A program made the position numbers and the translations under genes. Source: Zarea fungicola (taxonomy: Eukaryota > Ascomycota > Sordariomycetes > Hypocreales > Cordycipitaceae). From it: a DNA stretch of 64,000 bases. Below the pieces are notes generated by a model. That model made no database searches. It was not told the DNA's origin and saw only the letters and a program-made list of their open reading frames with translations. The stretch covers positions 62,001 to 126,000 of the forward strand of contig FWCC01000075.1 of the NCBI GenBank assembly GCA_900169235.1. Direction: 5' to 3'. Every line of letters starts with the position of its first letter. Position 1 is the stretch's first letter. Below, in pieces: positions 23,048 through 33,365 of the stretch.

Positions 23048-24660
23048 TTACAGGAAATTGACCTCATCGGGCGGCCCGCGGAAATCTTGTCCATGAGGTT
23101 AGCCACACGCATGCAAAAGGCTGAGTCGCAGTTCACTAGGGTAGCCGACTTACATTTTCTTGCCCAGATTGCGTACCAGACAGCACTCAAGGTCAGGAAT
23201 CCTATAAAGACGACGCTGGCGTAGTTCATCGTTTCCAATGTGACTGGGAGGGCCGTGGGCATAGAAAATAGGACCATCTCGAACAAGATCCATATAATTG
23301 CAACAATGTTGGCGATGATGCCCCAAACAGGTCCCAGCGTCCATCGCGCTTTAGATACATGCTTGCGCCCCGAGGCCAAGCTCGTCGCAATTGGGACCAG
23401 GTATGCGGCAGACAATGACATGACGCCGACAGACACGAAGGCGGTGAAAGCGCTTGAACTTGCGAGGTATATTAAGCCGAGAAGCATCTCGATGACAGTC
23501 ACAAGCGCAAGAGCGGGAAGTGGCGATCCTGATACAATACGGGACCAGAGAGTGTGCCCTGGGATGCCCTTGTCCCGGGAGAAGGCCCATGTATATCGCG
23601 ACGCCGACGTGGTGATGCTTATGGAGCAAAAGAGTGCAACAAGGAGTATCGCAATCATAACTACCAAGGCACCGCCACGCGATCCAAGAACAAGCTTTAG
23701 GACGTATGGCATCGCCTGACCGTAGGGTGCCTGAAGGACCTGTTCAAGTGGTGGCAGCGTGAAGCAAATTGGGAGGATAAAGAAGAGAGCAGCTAGACCA
23801 CCCATTGGCATGACCAAAGTGATGGCCCTCGGCACTTCCATCTGCGGATCTAGACACTCCTCTGACATTGACGTGACCATCCCGATGGCGCAGAAAGCAT
23901 AAGCCGGCGGCAACAAGCCGATAAAAAAGGTGAAACCGTCTCCCCAGCCCGAAAACTGTGAGTTGTAACTGCCGAGTGCGACAGATGCGCTGTGTTTCCC
24001 CTCCTTGGCTGTCGCTGACAGTGACACAAGAACGACAATAATGGTGATGAAGTTCCAGATTGCGGCGATGATGTCGACATAAGACAGCAGTCGGTCTCCA
24101 ACAGCGCAGATTACGAACGTGAGTAGACATTGGCCGTATAAGATGAGCAGTAGCTCCCAGTCCTTTGCCAACCAATCTTCCCAGTATATGGATACTGTCG
24201 CGGCAATGAGAGAGGCGATCCCAAAGTTCACCGAGAGAACGATTGTCCAGTTGCCCACAAGCCAAAGCCAGCCAGTGAGAAATGAGAGGGTATTTTTAAC
24301 TCGCGGTTCGGAGCCTTCCGTAAGGCGAAATGTCCAATAATAGGCACCTGAGGACGTAGGGAAGATGGAGCTCAGCTCGGCGAGAGACACGGCAACGGCG
24401 CCGTCGAGAATGAGCACCACTAAAAGGCCAACAACCAGGGACAGCTGGCCGCCGCCATAGATGGCACTGGTGAGGGTGGAACCAATTCCATAAGGCACCG
24501 CTACAATAGCGAGGGACATGCTAAAAATGCTGAGAAGCGATCGGTTTTTCTTAAGTTGCTGTGCGTAGCCGAGTTGGACATGCTGTGCAGCGCCGCTAGC
24601 TAATGACTCTGGCGGCTCCATGTCGACGCTGGGAGGCGGCTTTGCTGCCTTGGAATCCAT
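23048..24660 (-). CDS. APC-superfamily amino acid/choline/GABA permease, 514 aa
   Basis: Plasma-membrane transporter for amino acids, GABA, choline or polyamine-like amines. Exons on the minus strand: 24660-23154 and 23085-23048. The family start QLKKNRSLLSIFSMSLAIVAVPYGIGST is followed by a Gly-rich first helix (YGGG) and ELSSIFPTSSGAYYW. Mid-protein the SEECLDPQMEVPRAI segment is the APC signature before helix 8, and SASRYTWAFSRDKGIPG is typical of GABA/choline permeases. The last intron (GTAAGT at 23153, acceptor AAG ending at 23086) restores the usual tail ARKYFRGPPDEVNFL. If retained, the frame runs on to 22981 with an unrelated 60-residue tail. An in-frame upstream ATG at 24753 would add 31 residues; MDSKAAK at 24660 is the better start. 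It lies 1 kb from a divergent Zn2Cys6 gene. Confidence 0.9.
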
Positions 24661-25644
24661 TGCAGTTGAATGACCGAAGAGAAGCGTGAGAAATGAAAAA
24701 AAGTCTCTCAGGTCAAAACTAAGTCGCAGTGACTCGGCGATGCAATCTAGCATATTGGTGCAGGCAACTCATAAACGGATTGTACACGCATTTATACCCA
24801 GTTCAACTCGGCCAGCCGGAGGCCACGCTTGTCAAATCCCGGATCAGCAGCACTTCCCCAGAGTCTGGGTAGGTGATCCTGTGGCTTATCGTCCAGCTGA
24901 GGGGCTTAATCATGAAGAAGACATCCATTTAACAACTCACAAGTAGAGGTTCTGTAGGTTTTATGTACGAAATGACCAAAAACTTGCCAGTTCCGATCTA
25001 GCTCGAAGTTGACTCGTCCATTGGTCCTATCTCCTTCTCCACCACACCTTGCTGCCATGATCCTATTCGGCTCCCCGCTAGGCATTTGAGACGCATGGCT
25101 CGGATAGATCAAGCAGGCAATACTCACCTTTTCGCCTCATAAGGACCCGATTTGGCCACAAACGAGGGGACTTTGAATGTCCAACTGCCAAGGATGTATT
25201 GATGCTAAATTGCAACGCTTGAGAACGTGAGGGTATCAGTACGTGAAATTCAGGGCCGACTCTTGTTCTGATAACTACCCCAACACTTTGTGGCGCACCC
25301 CATTCCATATCGGGTAAAAACTTTGACCAAATGCCTAGCCTTCATCACTAGCGCGAGGTCGAAGATATCAGGTCGGCTTTTGGACCAACTGCCAGTGGCT
25401 GAGAATGAATATGGGTCTACGTTCTGGCCAAGCGTGGGTTCGTACGCTGGCATTCGATTGGGGTTTAGGTCCGGTTCGATTACAGTAAATAATCTGTTTC
25501 CAATGTGCGAACACCGCCAACCCCGCATATCTTCATCGCAGACCTCCGCAGCCCTCCGGCCGGAAGTTGTTCATCTCAGGTTTCAGCTCCCGACGTCTAC
25601 TTGCTCGTTACACTTTTACTCCATTCCGTGACATCGCACCATTC
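24661..25644. other. divergent promoter region, permease and Zn2Cys6 gene
   Basis: About 980 bp separate the permease (-) and the regulator (+), so this is probably their shared control region. No open frame here looks coding. Confidence 0.5.
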
Positions 25645-26976
25645 ATGGGTGGCCGAGTCCGCGTCGTTGAAGGTTCTTGCTGGGCGTGTCGCAAACGTCG
25701 CATCAAGTGTGACCTGACCAGACCCAAGTGCCGCCGTTGCGCACACATCGGAGCTCCCTGCCAGTACAGCGACCGTCACATCCGCTGGAAGAATACCGGT
25801 TGCGCCCAACTCATTGACGAGTCTGCGCTCTTGGCCTCGCGCGACGAGCAGGCCCTCGGATACTTCAAGGACCGCCTCTGGCCGCTTCTCACCACGTCCG
25901 CCGAACCCTGCGCGTCGCCCATTTCCCTGGCATTGGAAAACAAGACTCTACTGCTGGCGACCTGCCTTTTGGCGGATACGCATCGAGTTCTGCAAGATGG
26001 CCGCAACAACCGACGGGCGCCACAGATGAAGAGGCTCGAATGCCTCTCGGCCGTCCGAGGCGAGCTCCAAGAGACGTGCGAGACGGCGAAGCCGCCGTCC
26101 ATGACCAACCTGCTCATGACCGTCCTGCTACTGTACTTTGACGCGGGCTACCTCGACTGCACCGGCTCGTCGGGCGGCGCTTCCACGGCCAGCCACCATG
26201 CGGGCGTCAATGCCATCATCAACCGTCTCGGTGGCATCGGCGCCGTGCTCGACAGCGGACCCGCCGCGCTGCACATGCTCGTCTCCGAATTTGCCTCGAC
26301 CGACTTGTCCAGGAATATCCTAGCCAGCGGGCGCCCCAGCTTCCCCCCGGACACATGGGACGTAATCGACCGCCGCTCCGTCTGGTGGACGCGCGACACC
26401 GTGACGCAGCGGTCACTGGCCAGCGTCCTGCGCGACGTCTCTGGGCTCGCGCACCACCGCGCCGATGTGCTGGAGGGGCTGAGAGAACTGGATCCGGCCG
26501 CTGTAGCGGCATTTCAGGAGGCGCTGATGCCTACCCTGGCGCCGCAAGGTACCATGGCAGCAGCCGCATCTGGCAATGTCGACCTTGAAGCCGTGGACGC
26601 ATCGTACCTTGTGCGCTCATTCCAGTACCTTGGTCTTATTTTTCTGTGCCGTGCCATATACGGCTTATCCGTCAACCATATTCTCGTTCAGCAGCATGTG
26701 CAAAATTGCCTTGAATGCATCTTCTCCATCAAAAAGTCTGCAAAAGTGCTGAACTGTATTATCCTCCCTCTGCTGGTGGCAGGGGCACATTCAGAGACCG
26801 CGCAGGCCCGACGCAATGTTAGCACTATACTCAAATCAATCCACTGCGGTATCAAGTTTGCCTCGTTTCTGTCTGTAAGCGATTATCTGGAATATCTATG
26901 GCGGCGAGACTCCTTGGAGAACTTATCCTGGGATGAGATGTTCTCCAGTCTGAATCCAGACGCACTGATTCTTTAA
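25645..26976 (+). CDS. Zn2Cys6 transcription factor, Fungal_trans_2 type, 443 aa
   Basis: Predicted nuclear activator. It is a single exon with an ATG at 25645 (MGGRVRVVEGSCWACRKRR). The binuclear zinc cluster is complete: C12-x2-C15-x6-C22-x6-C29-x2-C32-x6-C39. The basic linker SDRHIRWKN leads into a helical region resembling PF11951 (Fungal_trans_2): LLATCLLADTHRVL, LLMTVLLLYFDAG, SHHAGVNAIINRLGG, YLVRSFQYLGLIFLCRAIYG and a C-terminal EYLWRRDSLENLSWDEMF. It lies between the permease and the aldehyde dehydrogenase, convergent with the latter, so it is the likely local regulator of the catabolic block (inference). Codon use is notably GC3-rich. Confidence 0.88.
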   Translation: MGGRVRVVEGSCWACRKRRIKCDLTRPKCRRCAHIGAPCQYSDRHIRWKNTGCAQLIDESALLASRDEQALGYFKDRLWPLLTTSAEPCASPISLALENKTLLLATCLLADTHRVLQDGRNNRRAPQMKRLECLSAVRGELQETCETAKPPSMTNLLMTVLLLYFDAGYLDCTGSSGGASTASHHAGVNAIINRLGGIGAVLDSGPAALHMLVSEFASTDLSRNILASGRPSFPPDTWDVIDRRSVWWTRDTVTQRSLASVLRDVSGLAHHRADVLEGLRELDPAAVAAFQEALMPTLAPQGTMAAAASGNVDLEAVDASYLVRSFQYLGLIFLCRAIYGLSVNHILVQQHVQNCLECIFSIKKSAKVLNCIILPLLVAGAHSETAQARRNVSTILKSIHCGIKFASFLSVSDYLEYLWRRDSLENLSWDEMFSSLNPDALIL

Positions 26977-27170
26977 TCCTCCAGTTCCGTCACTTTCGCA
27001 CTCTTGTACATTTTCGGACGATGGAATTATTCACATGACTTATTTTAGTATTCTAGTCAAGATGTGCTGTGTAGCAAGGTCGTACATGATATGGCTGTGC
27101 CTTGTTTTTTCGTTTCTTGTTTATAAAAAAAAATACTATCAACTTTTTATTCTAATTCTACCGCCTTAAC

Positions 27171-28670
27171 TCACAGAAGAGTTCCCATATTTACGTGGAT
27201 GGCCTTGGTCTGCGAGTACGCCGCCAACCCCGCCTCACCTAATTCTCGGCCTACGCCGCTGTGCTTCACACCGCCAAAAGGAACGCGATAATCAGAATCG
27301 TTGGAGCTGTTAATCCATACCATGCCTGCCTCCAAACCGACAGCGACGCGGTGACACAGTTCAATATCCCGGGAGAATAAAGCCGCTCCAAGGCCAAAGC
27401 TCGTGGCATTGGCGAGTTTTACTGCCTCCTCCTCTGACGAAAACGAGCTGATGGATACAAAGGGCCCAAAGACTTCCTCCTGAAAGATGGTCATATTTTC
27501 CTTGACATCAGCGAAAACGGTAGGTTCAATGAAGAAGCCCTTGCCGCCCAAGTTTTTGTGAGGACTGCCGCCCATGACCAATCGGGCACCTTCCTTGCTT
27601 CCCGAATCGACGTAGGACAGGATCTTGTCGTATTGGGCCTTGGTAACCTGTGGACCCTGGAAAGTCTCTTCATCAAAAGGATTGCCAATCTTGCTCTCTG
27701 TGCACAGTTTTGCAAAGCGAGCGATATACTCTTCGTAGATGTCCTGGTGGACAAGGATGCGCGAAGTGGACGTACACACTTGGCCTTGGTTGTACATGAT
27801 GCCAACATGGCCCCATTTGACAGCCTGGTCGAGGTCCGCGTCCTTGAACACCACGAGGGGCGATTTTCCACCCGTCTCCAATGTCAGATTCTTCAGATTC
27901 ACGCTCGCGGCCTTCATAATGTGCCGCGCCGTAGAAGTCGACCCCGTAAACGCAATCTTATCGACGCCCGGGTGGGACACCAGGGCGCTGCCGGCCACGC
28001 TGCCCAGGCCATTGACGATGTTGATGACGCCGGCAGGAATGCCCGCCTTTTGCACCAGCGTGGCAAAGTAGAGTATGGACAGGGGTGTCTGCTCCGCGGG
28101 CTTCAGGACGACCGTGTTACCGCACGCGAGCGCCGGCCCGAGCTTCCACGCCGCCATCATGATGGGGAAATTCCACGGGATAATCTGGCCGCACACGCCA
28201 ATGGGCTGCTTCAGCGTGTAGGCAAACTTTTGCGGGGTGGTCGGGATGGTCAGGCCGTGGATCTTGTCGGCCCAGCCGGCATAGTATCGCAGCACGGCAA
28301 TGGCCTCGCATAGGTCGTCGTCGCGGGCCACGGTGAAGGCTTTGCCATTGTCCCAGGCCTCGAGAGTGGCCAGGACGTCCTGGTGCTCCTCGACATGGTC
28401 GGCGAGCTTGTATAGGAGGCGGCCACGGTCTGTGTTGGAAATGCCGCCCCAAGCAGCACTTGTGAGCGCCGCACGGGCAGCTTGGACGGCAAGATCGACG
28501 TCTTGGGCTGAAGCAGCCTCAACTTCTGCAATGATACTCTCGTCACTGGGATTGATGCTAGTTATCTTGCCGCCTCCGGAGCTCGAGCTCACAAACGCAT
28601 TGTTGATAAAAAGACCAGTGGGCAGCTCAATCTTGGTGCCGTTGGGCGCTGTAAGGCTAATTGTTGACAT
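27171..28670 (-). CDS. NAD(P)-dependent aldehyde dehydrogenase, 499 aa
   Basis: Oxidises aldehydes to carboxylic acids in the cytosol. It is an intronless full-length ALDH. Catalytic residues are present: N167 in IIPWNFP, E265 in LETGGKSP (usually LELGGKSP; the Leu to Thr change leaves the Glu intact) and C299 in NQGQVCTSTSR. The cofactor loop FTGSTSTAR (from 241) and EEVFGPFVS and PFGGVKHSGVGRE are all as expected. ATG at 28670 (MSTISLTAPNG) gives a normal N-terminus without a targeting signal. Neighbours are RidA-type and N-demethylase-like genes on the same strand; a role in oxidising an aldehyde released during amine breakdown fits, but the substrate cannot be read from sequence. Confidence 0.93.
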   Translation of the reverse strand: MSTISLTAPNGTKIELPTGLFINNAFVSSSSGGGKITSINPSDESIIAEVEAASAQDVDLAVQAARAALTSAAWGGISNTDRGRLLYKLADHVEEHQDVLATLEAWDNGKAFTVARDDDLCEAIAVLRYYAGWADKIHGLTIPTTPQKFAYTLKQPIGVCGQIIPWNFPIMMAAWKLGPALACGNTVVLKPAEQTPLSILYFATLVQKAGIPAGVINIVNGLGSVAGSALVSHPGVDKIAFTGSTSTARHIMKAASVNLKNLTLETGGKSPLVVFKDADLDQAVKWGHVGIMYNQGQVCTSTSRILVHQDIYEEYIARFAKLCTESKIGNPFDEETFQGPQVTKAQYDKILSYVDSGSKEGARLVMGGSPHKNLGGKGFFIEPTVFADVKENMTIFQEEVFGPFVSISSFSSEEEAVKLANATSFGLGAALFSRDIELCHRVAVGLEAGMVWINSSNDSDYRVPFGGVKHSGVGRELGEAGLAAYSQTKAIHVNMGTLL

Positions 28671-29270
28671 TTTATGTGATTATATAAAGTTTGTGACAAT
28701 AATAGGCAGAGTAGACGGTGAGGGTGTTTGAGGTTGATGGCAGGCAGCAACACGAATAGGTGGCGCGACGGCAATTGATAAGGCCAGACCTGGGCAATTG
28801 AGCATTGCCAGCCAATATGTAAGTGGCTAGAATTACCCTTTCAGGAAAGAAACTGGGCATCGAGAGAGAGACTGTGGGACGATTCAGGCGTGCGGACATG
28901 TGCCGAGTGCCGACTGGCACATGAAGCAACACGGGGTAAACTCGTCCGAAAAGGGAAAGAAAATCGACCACCATGTGGTGCCACGCCTTATCATGACTTG
29001 CGCCACGCCGCTCGTAGCTTGGCAATAAGACAGAGTTAAAGTAGTCACAGGATGAATTCAAGAGATACTCTCGCTCAACTAAGAATTAACGTCGTTATCC
29101 ATTTCAACTACCGACAGCATGATGTCACAGGTCAGTGACCAAATGGGATACCTCCGGATCGAAGAGGCCAAAATATGACATTAGGGTACTACTTTTGGCA
29201 ATCTGCCGATAACCTTCCCGGCTGCGTCCTCTGCCTCTCCCCTCTCCACCCTTCTCCAAGACTCACACGT
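28671..29270. other. intergenic between ALDH and RidA genes
   Basis: Promoter of the aldehyde dehydrogenase and 3' flank of the RidA-family gene. No additional gene was seen. Confidence 0.5.
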
Positions 29271-29669
29271 CTAGGCCGGAATCTCGGCCTCGACCTCAAT
29301 TTCGACTAGCATCCCCTCAAGTCCCAACTTTCCAATCTCAACACATGTCCAAATCGGCCTGTGAGTGGGGAAAATTGTTTTAAAATGAGTAGTCATCAAG
29401 TCGAAACTGCTACCCATGTCGAGGTGGTAGGAGCGGATGGCGTAGATGTGCTCAAAGCCAAGGCGCGAGTCGGCAGCTTGGAGGGCATGCAACGCGTTGG
29501 CAAAGGACATTTCAATCTGTTTTCCCAGATTGAGCTCAATATTTCCCTTTGCATCCCAGCCACCCTGGCCAGATGTTCGAATAGTATTGCCGATTTTGAC
29601 GGCCTGTGAGTAGTGCAAATGTTCAGAGTTGGTCTCTGTGCCATGGTAGTTGAAATATTGCGGCGCCAT
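29271..29669 (-). CDS. RidA/YjgF/UK114-family protein, 132 aa
   Basis: RidA-family proteins hydrolyse reactive enamine/imine intermediates of amino-acid metabolism; some members are specific deaminases in aromatic-amine pathways. It is a single exon with ATG at 29669. Family landmarks are HYSQAVKIGNTIRTSGQGGWD near the N-terminus, a central FANALHALQAADSRLG helix, the loop YAIRSYHLDMG, and the C-terminal RPIWTCVEIGKLGLEGMLVEIEVEA. The G-x-E-G-x-x-V-E-I-E tail matches the family, but the usual catalytic Arg-x-Cys motif near residue 105 reads W-T-C, as in divergent fungal Rid subfamilies, so deaminase activity is uncertain. Clustering with ALDH, permease and the N-demethylase-like gene suggests handling of an imine intermediate. 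Confidence 0.88.
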   Translation of the reverse strand: MAPQYFNYHGTETNSEHLHYSQAVKIGNTIRTSGQGGWDAKGNIELNLGKQIEMSFANALHALQAADSRLGFEHIYAIRSYHLDMGSSFDLMTTHFKTIFPTHRPIWTCVEIGKLGLEGMLVEIEVEAEIPA

Positions 29670-30360
29670 AGTGACAAGAAGCGAGGTGCCGAAGATTGAA
29701 ATGGCAAGATAGGAGTTGAATAGATTTAGGATATTTTAGGATATTTTTGACTGACTTTCGTGGCTTGTATTCAGAATAACAGGTTTCCCAGATGATCTTG
29801 TCAGAGCATCAGCGAACTTTGCGCTTCGGGCCTATATAGTCAATATCGAGCATTAAACGGGGCTGTAAGGTGTCTGACTTACACAGGTGCACAGATGGTC
29901 ACGAGAATTACCGTTCAAGGCAGTAAAGGCGACCAAAAAGACGCTAAAACTCGGATATTTAAATATTGGATAATACGCCCGTTTGGTTCGTATGTGCAGA
30001 AGAAAATAGTCCGAGGATGAATTGGTGCCGCTTGGTGGCATCTTGGCTGGTCCACCGGCCAAGAAACCCCATCATGCGGTACCACATGCAGTTTACTTTT
30101 GCCAGGGAATCTAGTCGTCCATATAATTAGAGGGTTATATTTTTTTGTAGCTCTCTAGCTGATGTTTCTTATAGAAAGCCATGCTCTTCAGTACTTGTTT
30201 GCAGCAATCGGCATTGCAATGCAGTGATCCTCAAATCACCGACTGACATCCTCCACCACGGTCATCTACCAGCCACAACTAACGACTAATTTAGCTAAAA
30301 GTTGATAAACAGTCATTGATCAATTGCACCCTATTATGAAATAGCGCGAGTGTCCTAAAC
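29670..30360. other. intergenic
   Basis: Promoter of the RidA gene and 3' flank of the N-demethylase-like gene. Nothing else is supportable. Confidence 0.5.
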
Positions 30361-31846
30361 TTAATATGGGAATTCAGCCTCGGGCTGTGAAACAAGCAGG
30401 CCACTCTCCTGCTGGATCTTGTGCTGCTCATCCAGGTAGGGCAACAAAATATGATCCCAGTGCTTTTTACCCTTGTACTCGGCGACGGTATCATCCCATG
30501 ATCGGATGGCCTCCGCAAGGCGCCCGGGGACGTGTAGCTCCTTGGCGATTGTCGTAATGGGTTCAAAGTACGTCCTGACCGTGAACACCAGAGCTCTGGA
30601 CCTCGGAAGCCGCCTGAGAGTCTGCCTTTCCGAGCGAAAATGAATTTCTTCAATGGATAATCCCTCTGAGTTGGCGGCAGCCCAAGCTGATGAGATTCAA
30701 GTTAGCGAGGGACCGTGGAGTGAAACTCGCCCACCATGCTTGGAATGCGAGAAAACTTACAAGCCTCTTCGACTCCCCCCTGGTCGCCCATACGATGCGA
30801 CCAATGCAGGCCATCGTCCAGTTGAATAAAATACTGCGGCTTTATCAGTGTACAATTCAGGCGGATGGCAAGTGCAGTGAGTAGGTCAGTCACGTACATT
30901 ATTTCGAGTAACCGGACTTTCTGGTGCAAGCCGCGCAAAAAAGCGATTCATGCCCGTTTTGAGCTTTCGCTCGTAATGGGGAACTTTTGCATTTTCATGC
31001 AACTCGTCCAATGACGTCCGAAACTTTTCGCGGAGGCGCCAGAAGCCAGGCAGACAAATGGCCCCCGCATCAAATCGGTAGTGTTCGTCTGTGGCGAAGG
31101 AAAAAAAAAAATTAGTTGGGACCAGAGTAGAGAGTATGGACTGAAATTTGGCGTGCTCGATAACTTACCGTCGTTTTTAATCATCAAAACTAGATCGTCC
31201 TGAACGAGCAAGGCTGCCGTTGCCAAGGCGTCTGTCGGGGTTCCTAGGTGCAGCGGGTATTAGTTGACCGTCTCCTTGGTCTAGATAGAATTTATTATAA
31301 ATTCTCTCGGAAAGAAGGTGACTCACGTGCAGGATAGTCAAAAACCTCGCCGGTCAGCGTGTTTTTCAGAGTGCTCCCGTCAAGTTGAAACATGCTCGGA
31401 TACCGATTGGAGAGATATGCCGCGGGCTCCTCCAGCAGCTCAAAGCACGCATCGCGCGTGACGGCGTTGTCGACATACTTGACGTGGCCATGCAAGTCCT
31501 TTTTCAGCTCGGAAGCCTTTATGTCGTGATAACGCATGTAATTGCAGTCGAGTTGAATCCACTCATTCCAGTCCAGTTTGCGAATGCCCATGGTGATTTG
31601 GTTGGGACCATGGCGAAACGGGCGGTACTTGATGGGTTCTTTGGAGGCGAGGTCAAAGTCATCAAGGGCGTCGGGCTTGGGGGTAACAAATGGTCTTTTT
31701 GCGTCCAGAGCACTGTTTTGGGCCTTGTTCGATGAGAATCCATTTCGCTGATGGAAGCGAAACCATGCTAGAGAGACGACCAACACCGCCGCAAGAGCGA
31801 AGAAGAGCTTCGTCTGCGTCAGTGATTCTTGTGTCATGTCAGACAT
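30361..31846 (-). CDS. heme-dependent oxidative N-demethylase-like protein (HODM/DUF3445), 394 aa
   Basis: Members of PF11927 resemble the alpha subunit of heme-dependent oxidative N-demethylase, which oxidises N-methyl groups of small amines. Exons on the minus strand: 31846-31327, 31243-31169, 31088-30898, 30833-30761, 30686-30361 (1185 nt, all phases agree). An N-terminal segment (about residues 13-29, [16 protein letters not shown]) looks like a membrane anchor. Landmarks: [33 protein letters not shown], a Q-D-D-L-V-L-M segment, [17 protein letters not shown] and [21 protein letters not shown], where basic and aromatic residues are strongly conserved. Aldehyde (formaldehyde or imine) release would suit the neighbouring ALDH and RidA. 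Enzyme activity for fungal members is inferred, not shown here. Confidence 0.85.
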
Positions 31847-33005
31847 TTTCTAGATGGTGTACTAAGAAACCTAAAGACAGTTCATTTTTTTCTGTATCCA
31901 TGCATGACAAGTTGGATGACTAGTAATGTATTTAAACCAACTGATCAGACTTTCAATGGCGAGTCGGCTTCCTTGGATGGACCCCGCCACAGCCAGAGGC
32001 GGCTGGATGTCGCACTAAGCCTTTCATGGGCAACAGATTGCATGCCGCCCGATTATCAGGCTAAGACGAAAGTCGTTGCTCTTTCGTGCTGAGAAAGATG
32101 GTTCAATTGGAGTCCACACAGTCTCGACACACGCGACATTCGTTTAATAGAAATACCCGCACAGCTGGGTCTTTCCGGGCGCTTGTGCATAGAATGCTGG
32201 AGTTGGTCCGAAAAACTGCTTGTTTAAAACGGCTGCATGTCCCACAGAAAACTTGGGCCTTCCATGCCTAATTTGGCAACTTTCAAGACCATTTTCAATC
32301 TGTCGACACAGGTAGGAACTGCGGAGGTGGCGTGACAAATATTACTTGGCAGACAAGCAGAGCCATCGTCTTTTCAGCACCTTGTCTATTAGGCATCGTG
32401 ATCTTGAACATGTTTGGTTCGGATACTTTATGGCCTCGCACATATGCCTCGTGAATTATTGGCTCTATCCAATCTGTGACAAGCGACGAGGTCAACTACC
32501 CGGTTCCCGGACACCGCTACATTTTTACCCTGGGGCACCAAAAGGCTAAATAAATGGTATAATAAAAATAGTTTGAAATTATACTGAAATTATAATTATA
32601 TTATTTATAGTAATATCATATTGCGTGCAGCATGCTGGAGCTGTCAAGCTACGTAGAGACGCCGCCCTCGAGCCATCCGCCTATTCGCAACCGCACGAGT
32701 TGTGCTAAATCTGTTGACCCATCGCTTCTCGCCATCTGCTCGTCCATACTGCGAATTACCTTGTCAATATACTGTCCTGCCCCGGACGGATGCAAGATGT
32801 GTGCAATTGCGCGGCGTACCGCTAAGAGGCGTGGCGACGGCTCAATGGTTCGAATGCCCTACTAAATAATTTCACTCAACTCATCGTTACGCACAGTACT
32901 GAGGCCCTGAAGAGCATGAAAACGCGTCTTTCTTCTCAAGCCTCAATTATCAACTCTTACTTATTCTCATTCTCACTTATTCACCACCTCGTCCTGATCC
33001 TGATC
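31847..33005. other. intergenic with AT-rich tract
   Basis: Promoter of the N-demethylase-like gene, then about 70 bp of nearly pure A/T (32550-32622). No gene is supported. Confidence 0.5.
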
Positions 33006-33365
33006 CTAATCCTCATCGTCATCTTCATGTTTATATTCACCCTGATTCTCATCTATACAATCCGCTGGCGTCTTCTTACAGGCGGTACAATTATCCTCCG
33101 ATGGCTTGTTAGTGTAGCCAGGCCTCTCAAGCTTTCCAGCTCTGAACAGCTCGCACAGTCCGCACTCATTCCCGTAAAACCTGCGTTTACCTGCCTGCTC
33201 ACGCTGTGAGGTGCATGTAGAACAGCGATTACCAGTGAGCGCCTGTATGGCCTCTATAGAAATCCCATTGCCGTCGGTAGGCACGAGCAGTCTGCGACCT
33301 CGTGGTACCAATGACCGCGCGAGGATAACGCCAATAAAAAGTGTTGCTGTGGTTGCGACCTTCAT
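33006..33365 (-). CDS. small secreted cysteine-rich protein (effector candidate), 119 aa
   Basis: Single exon with ATG at 33365. Residues 1-16 form a signal peptide (MKVATTATLFIGVILA). The mature part has three CxxC pairs (CSTC, CGLC, CTAC) plus one more Cys, a basic stretch (VPRGRRLL) that could be a Kex2 processing site, and a very acidic C-terminus ending HEDDDED, encoded by a GAT/GAC-rich tract. It resembles no family I recognise; the regular CxxC pairs suggest disulfide or metal-bound knots. TATAAATA on the minus strand at 33488-33495 lies 123 nt upstream of the ATG. Confidence 0.65.
   Translation of the reverse strand: MKVATTATLFIGVILARSLVPRGRRLLVPTDGNGISIEAIQALTGNRCSTCTSQREQAGKRRFYGNECGLCELFRAGKLERPGYTNKPSEDNCTACKKTPADCIDENQGEYKHEDDDED

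Noticed and set aside
23240..23719. 159-codon plus-strand frame
   Set aside because: Antisense shadow of the APC permease, whose family patterns and splice structure are on the minus strand.
27558..28313. 251-codon plus-strand frame
   Set aside because: Antisense shadow of the aldehyde dehydrogenase, which has all catalytic motifs.
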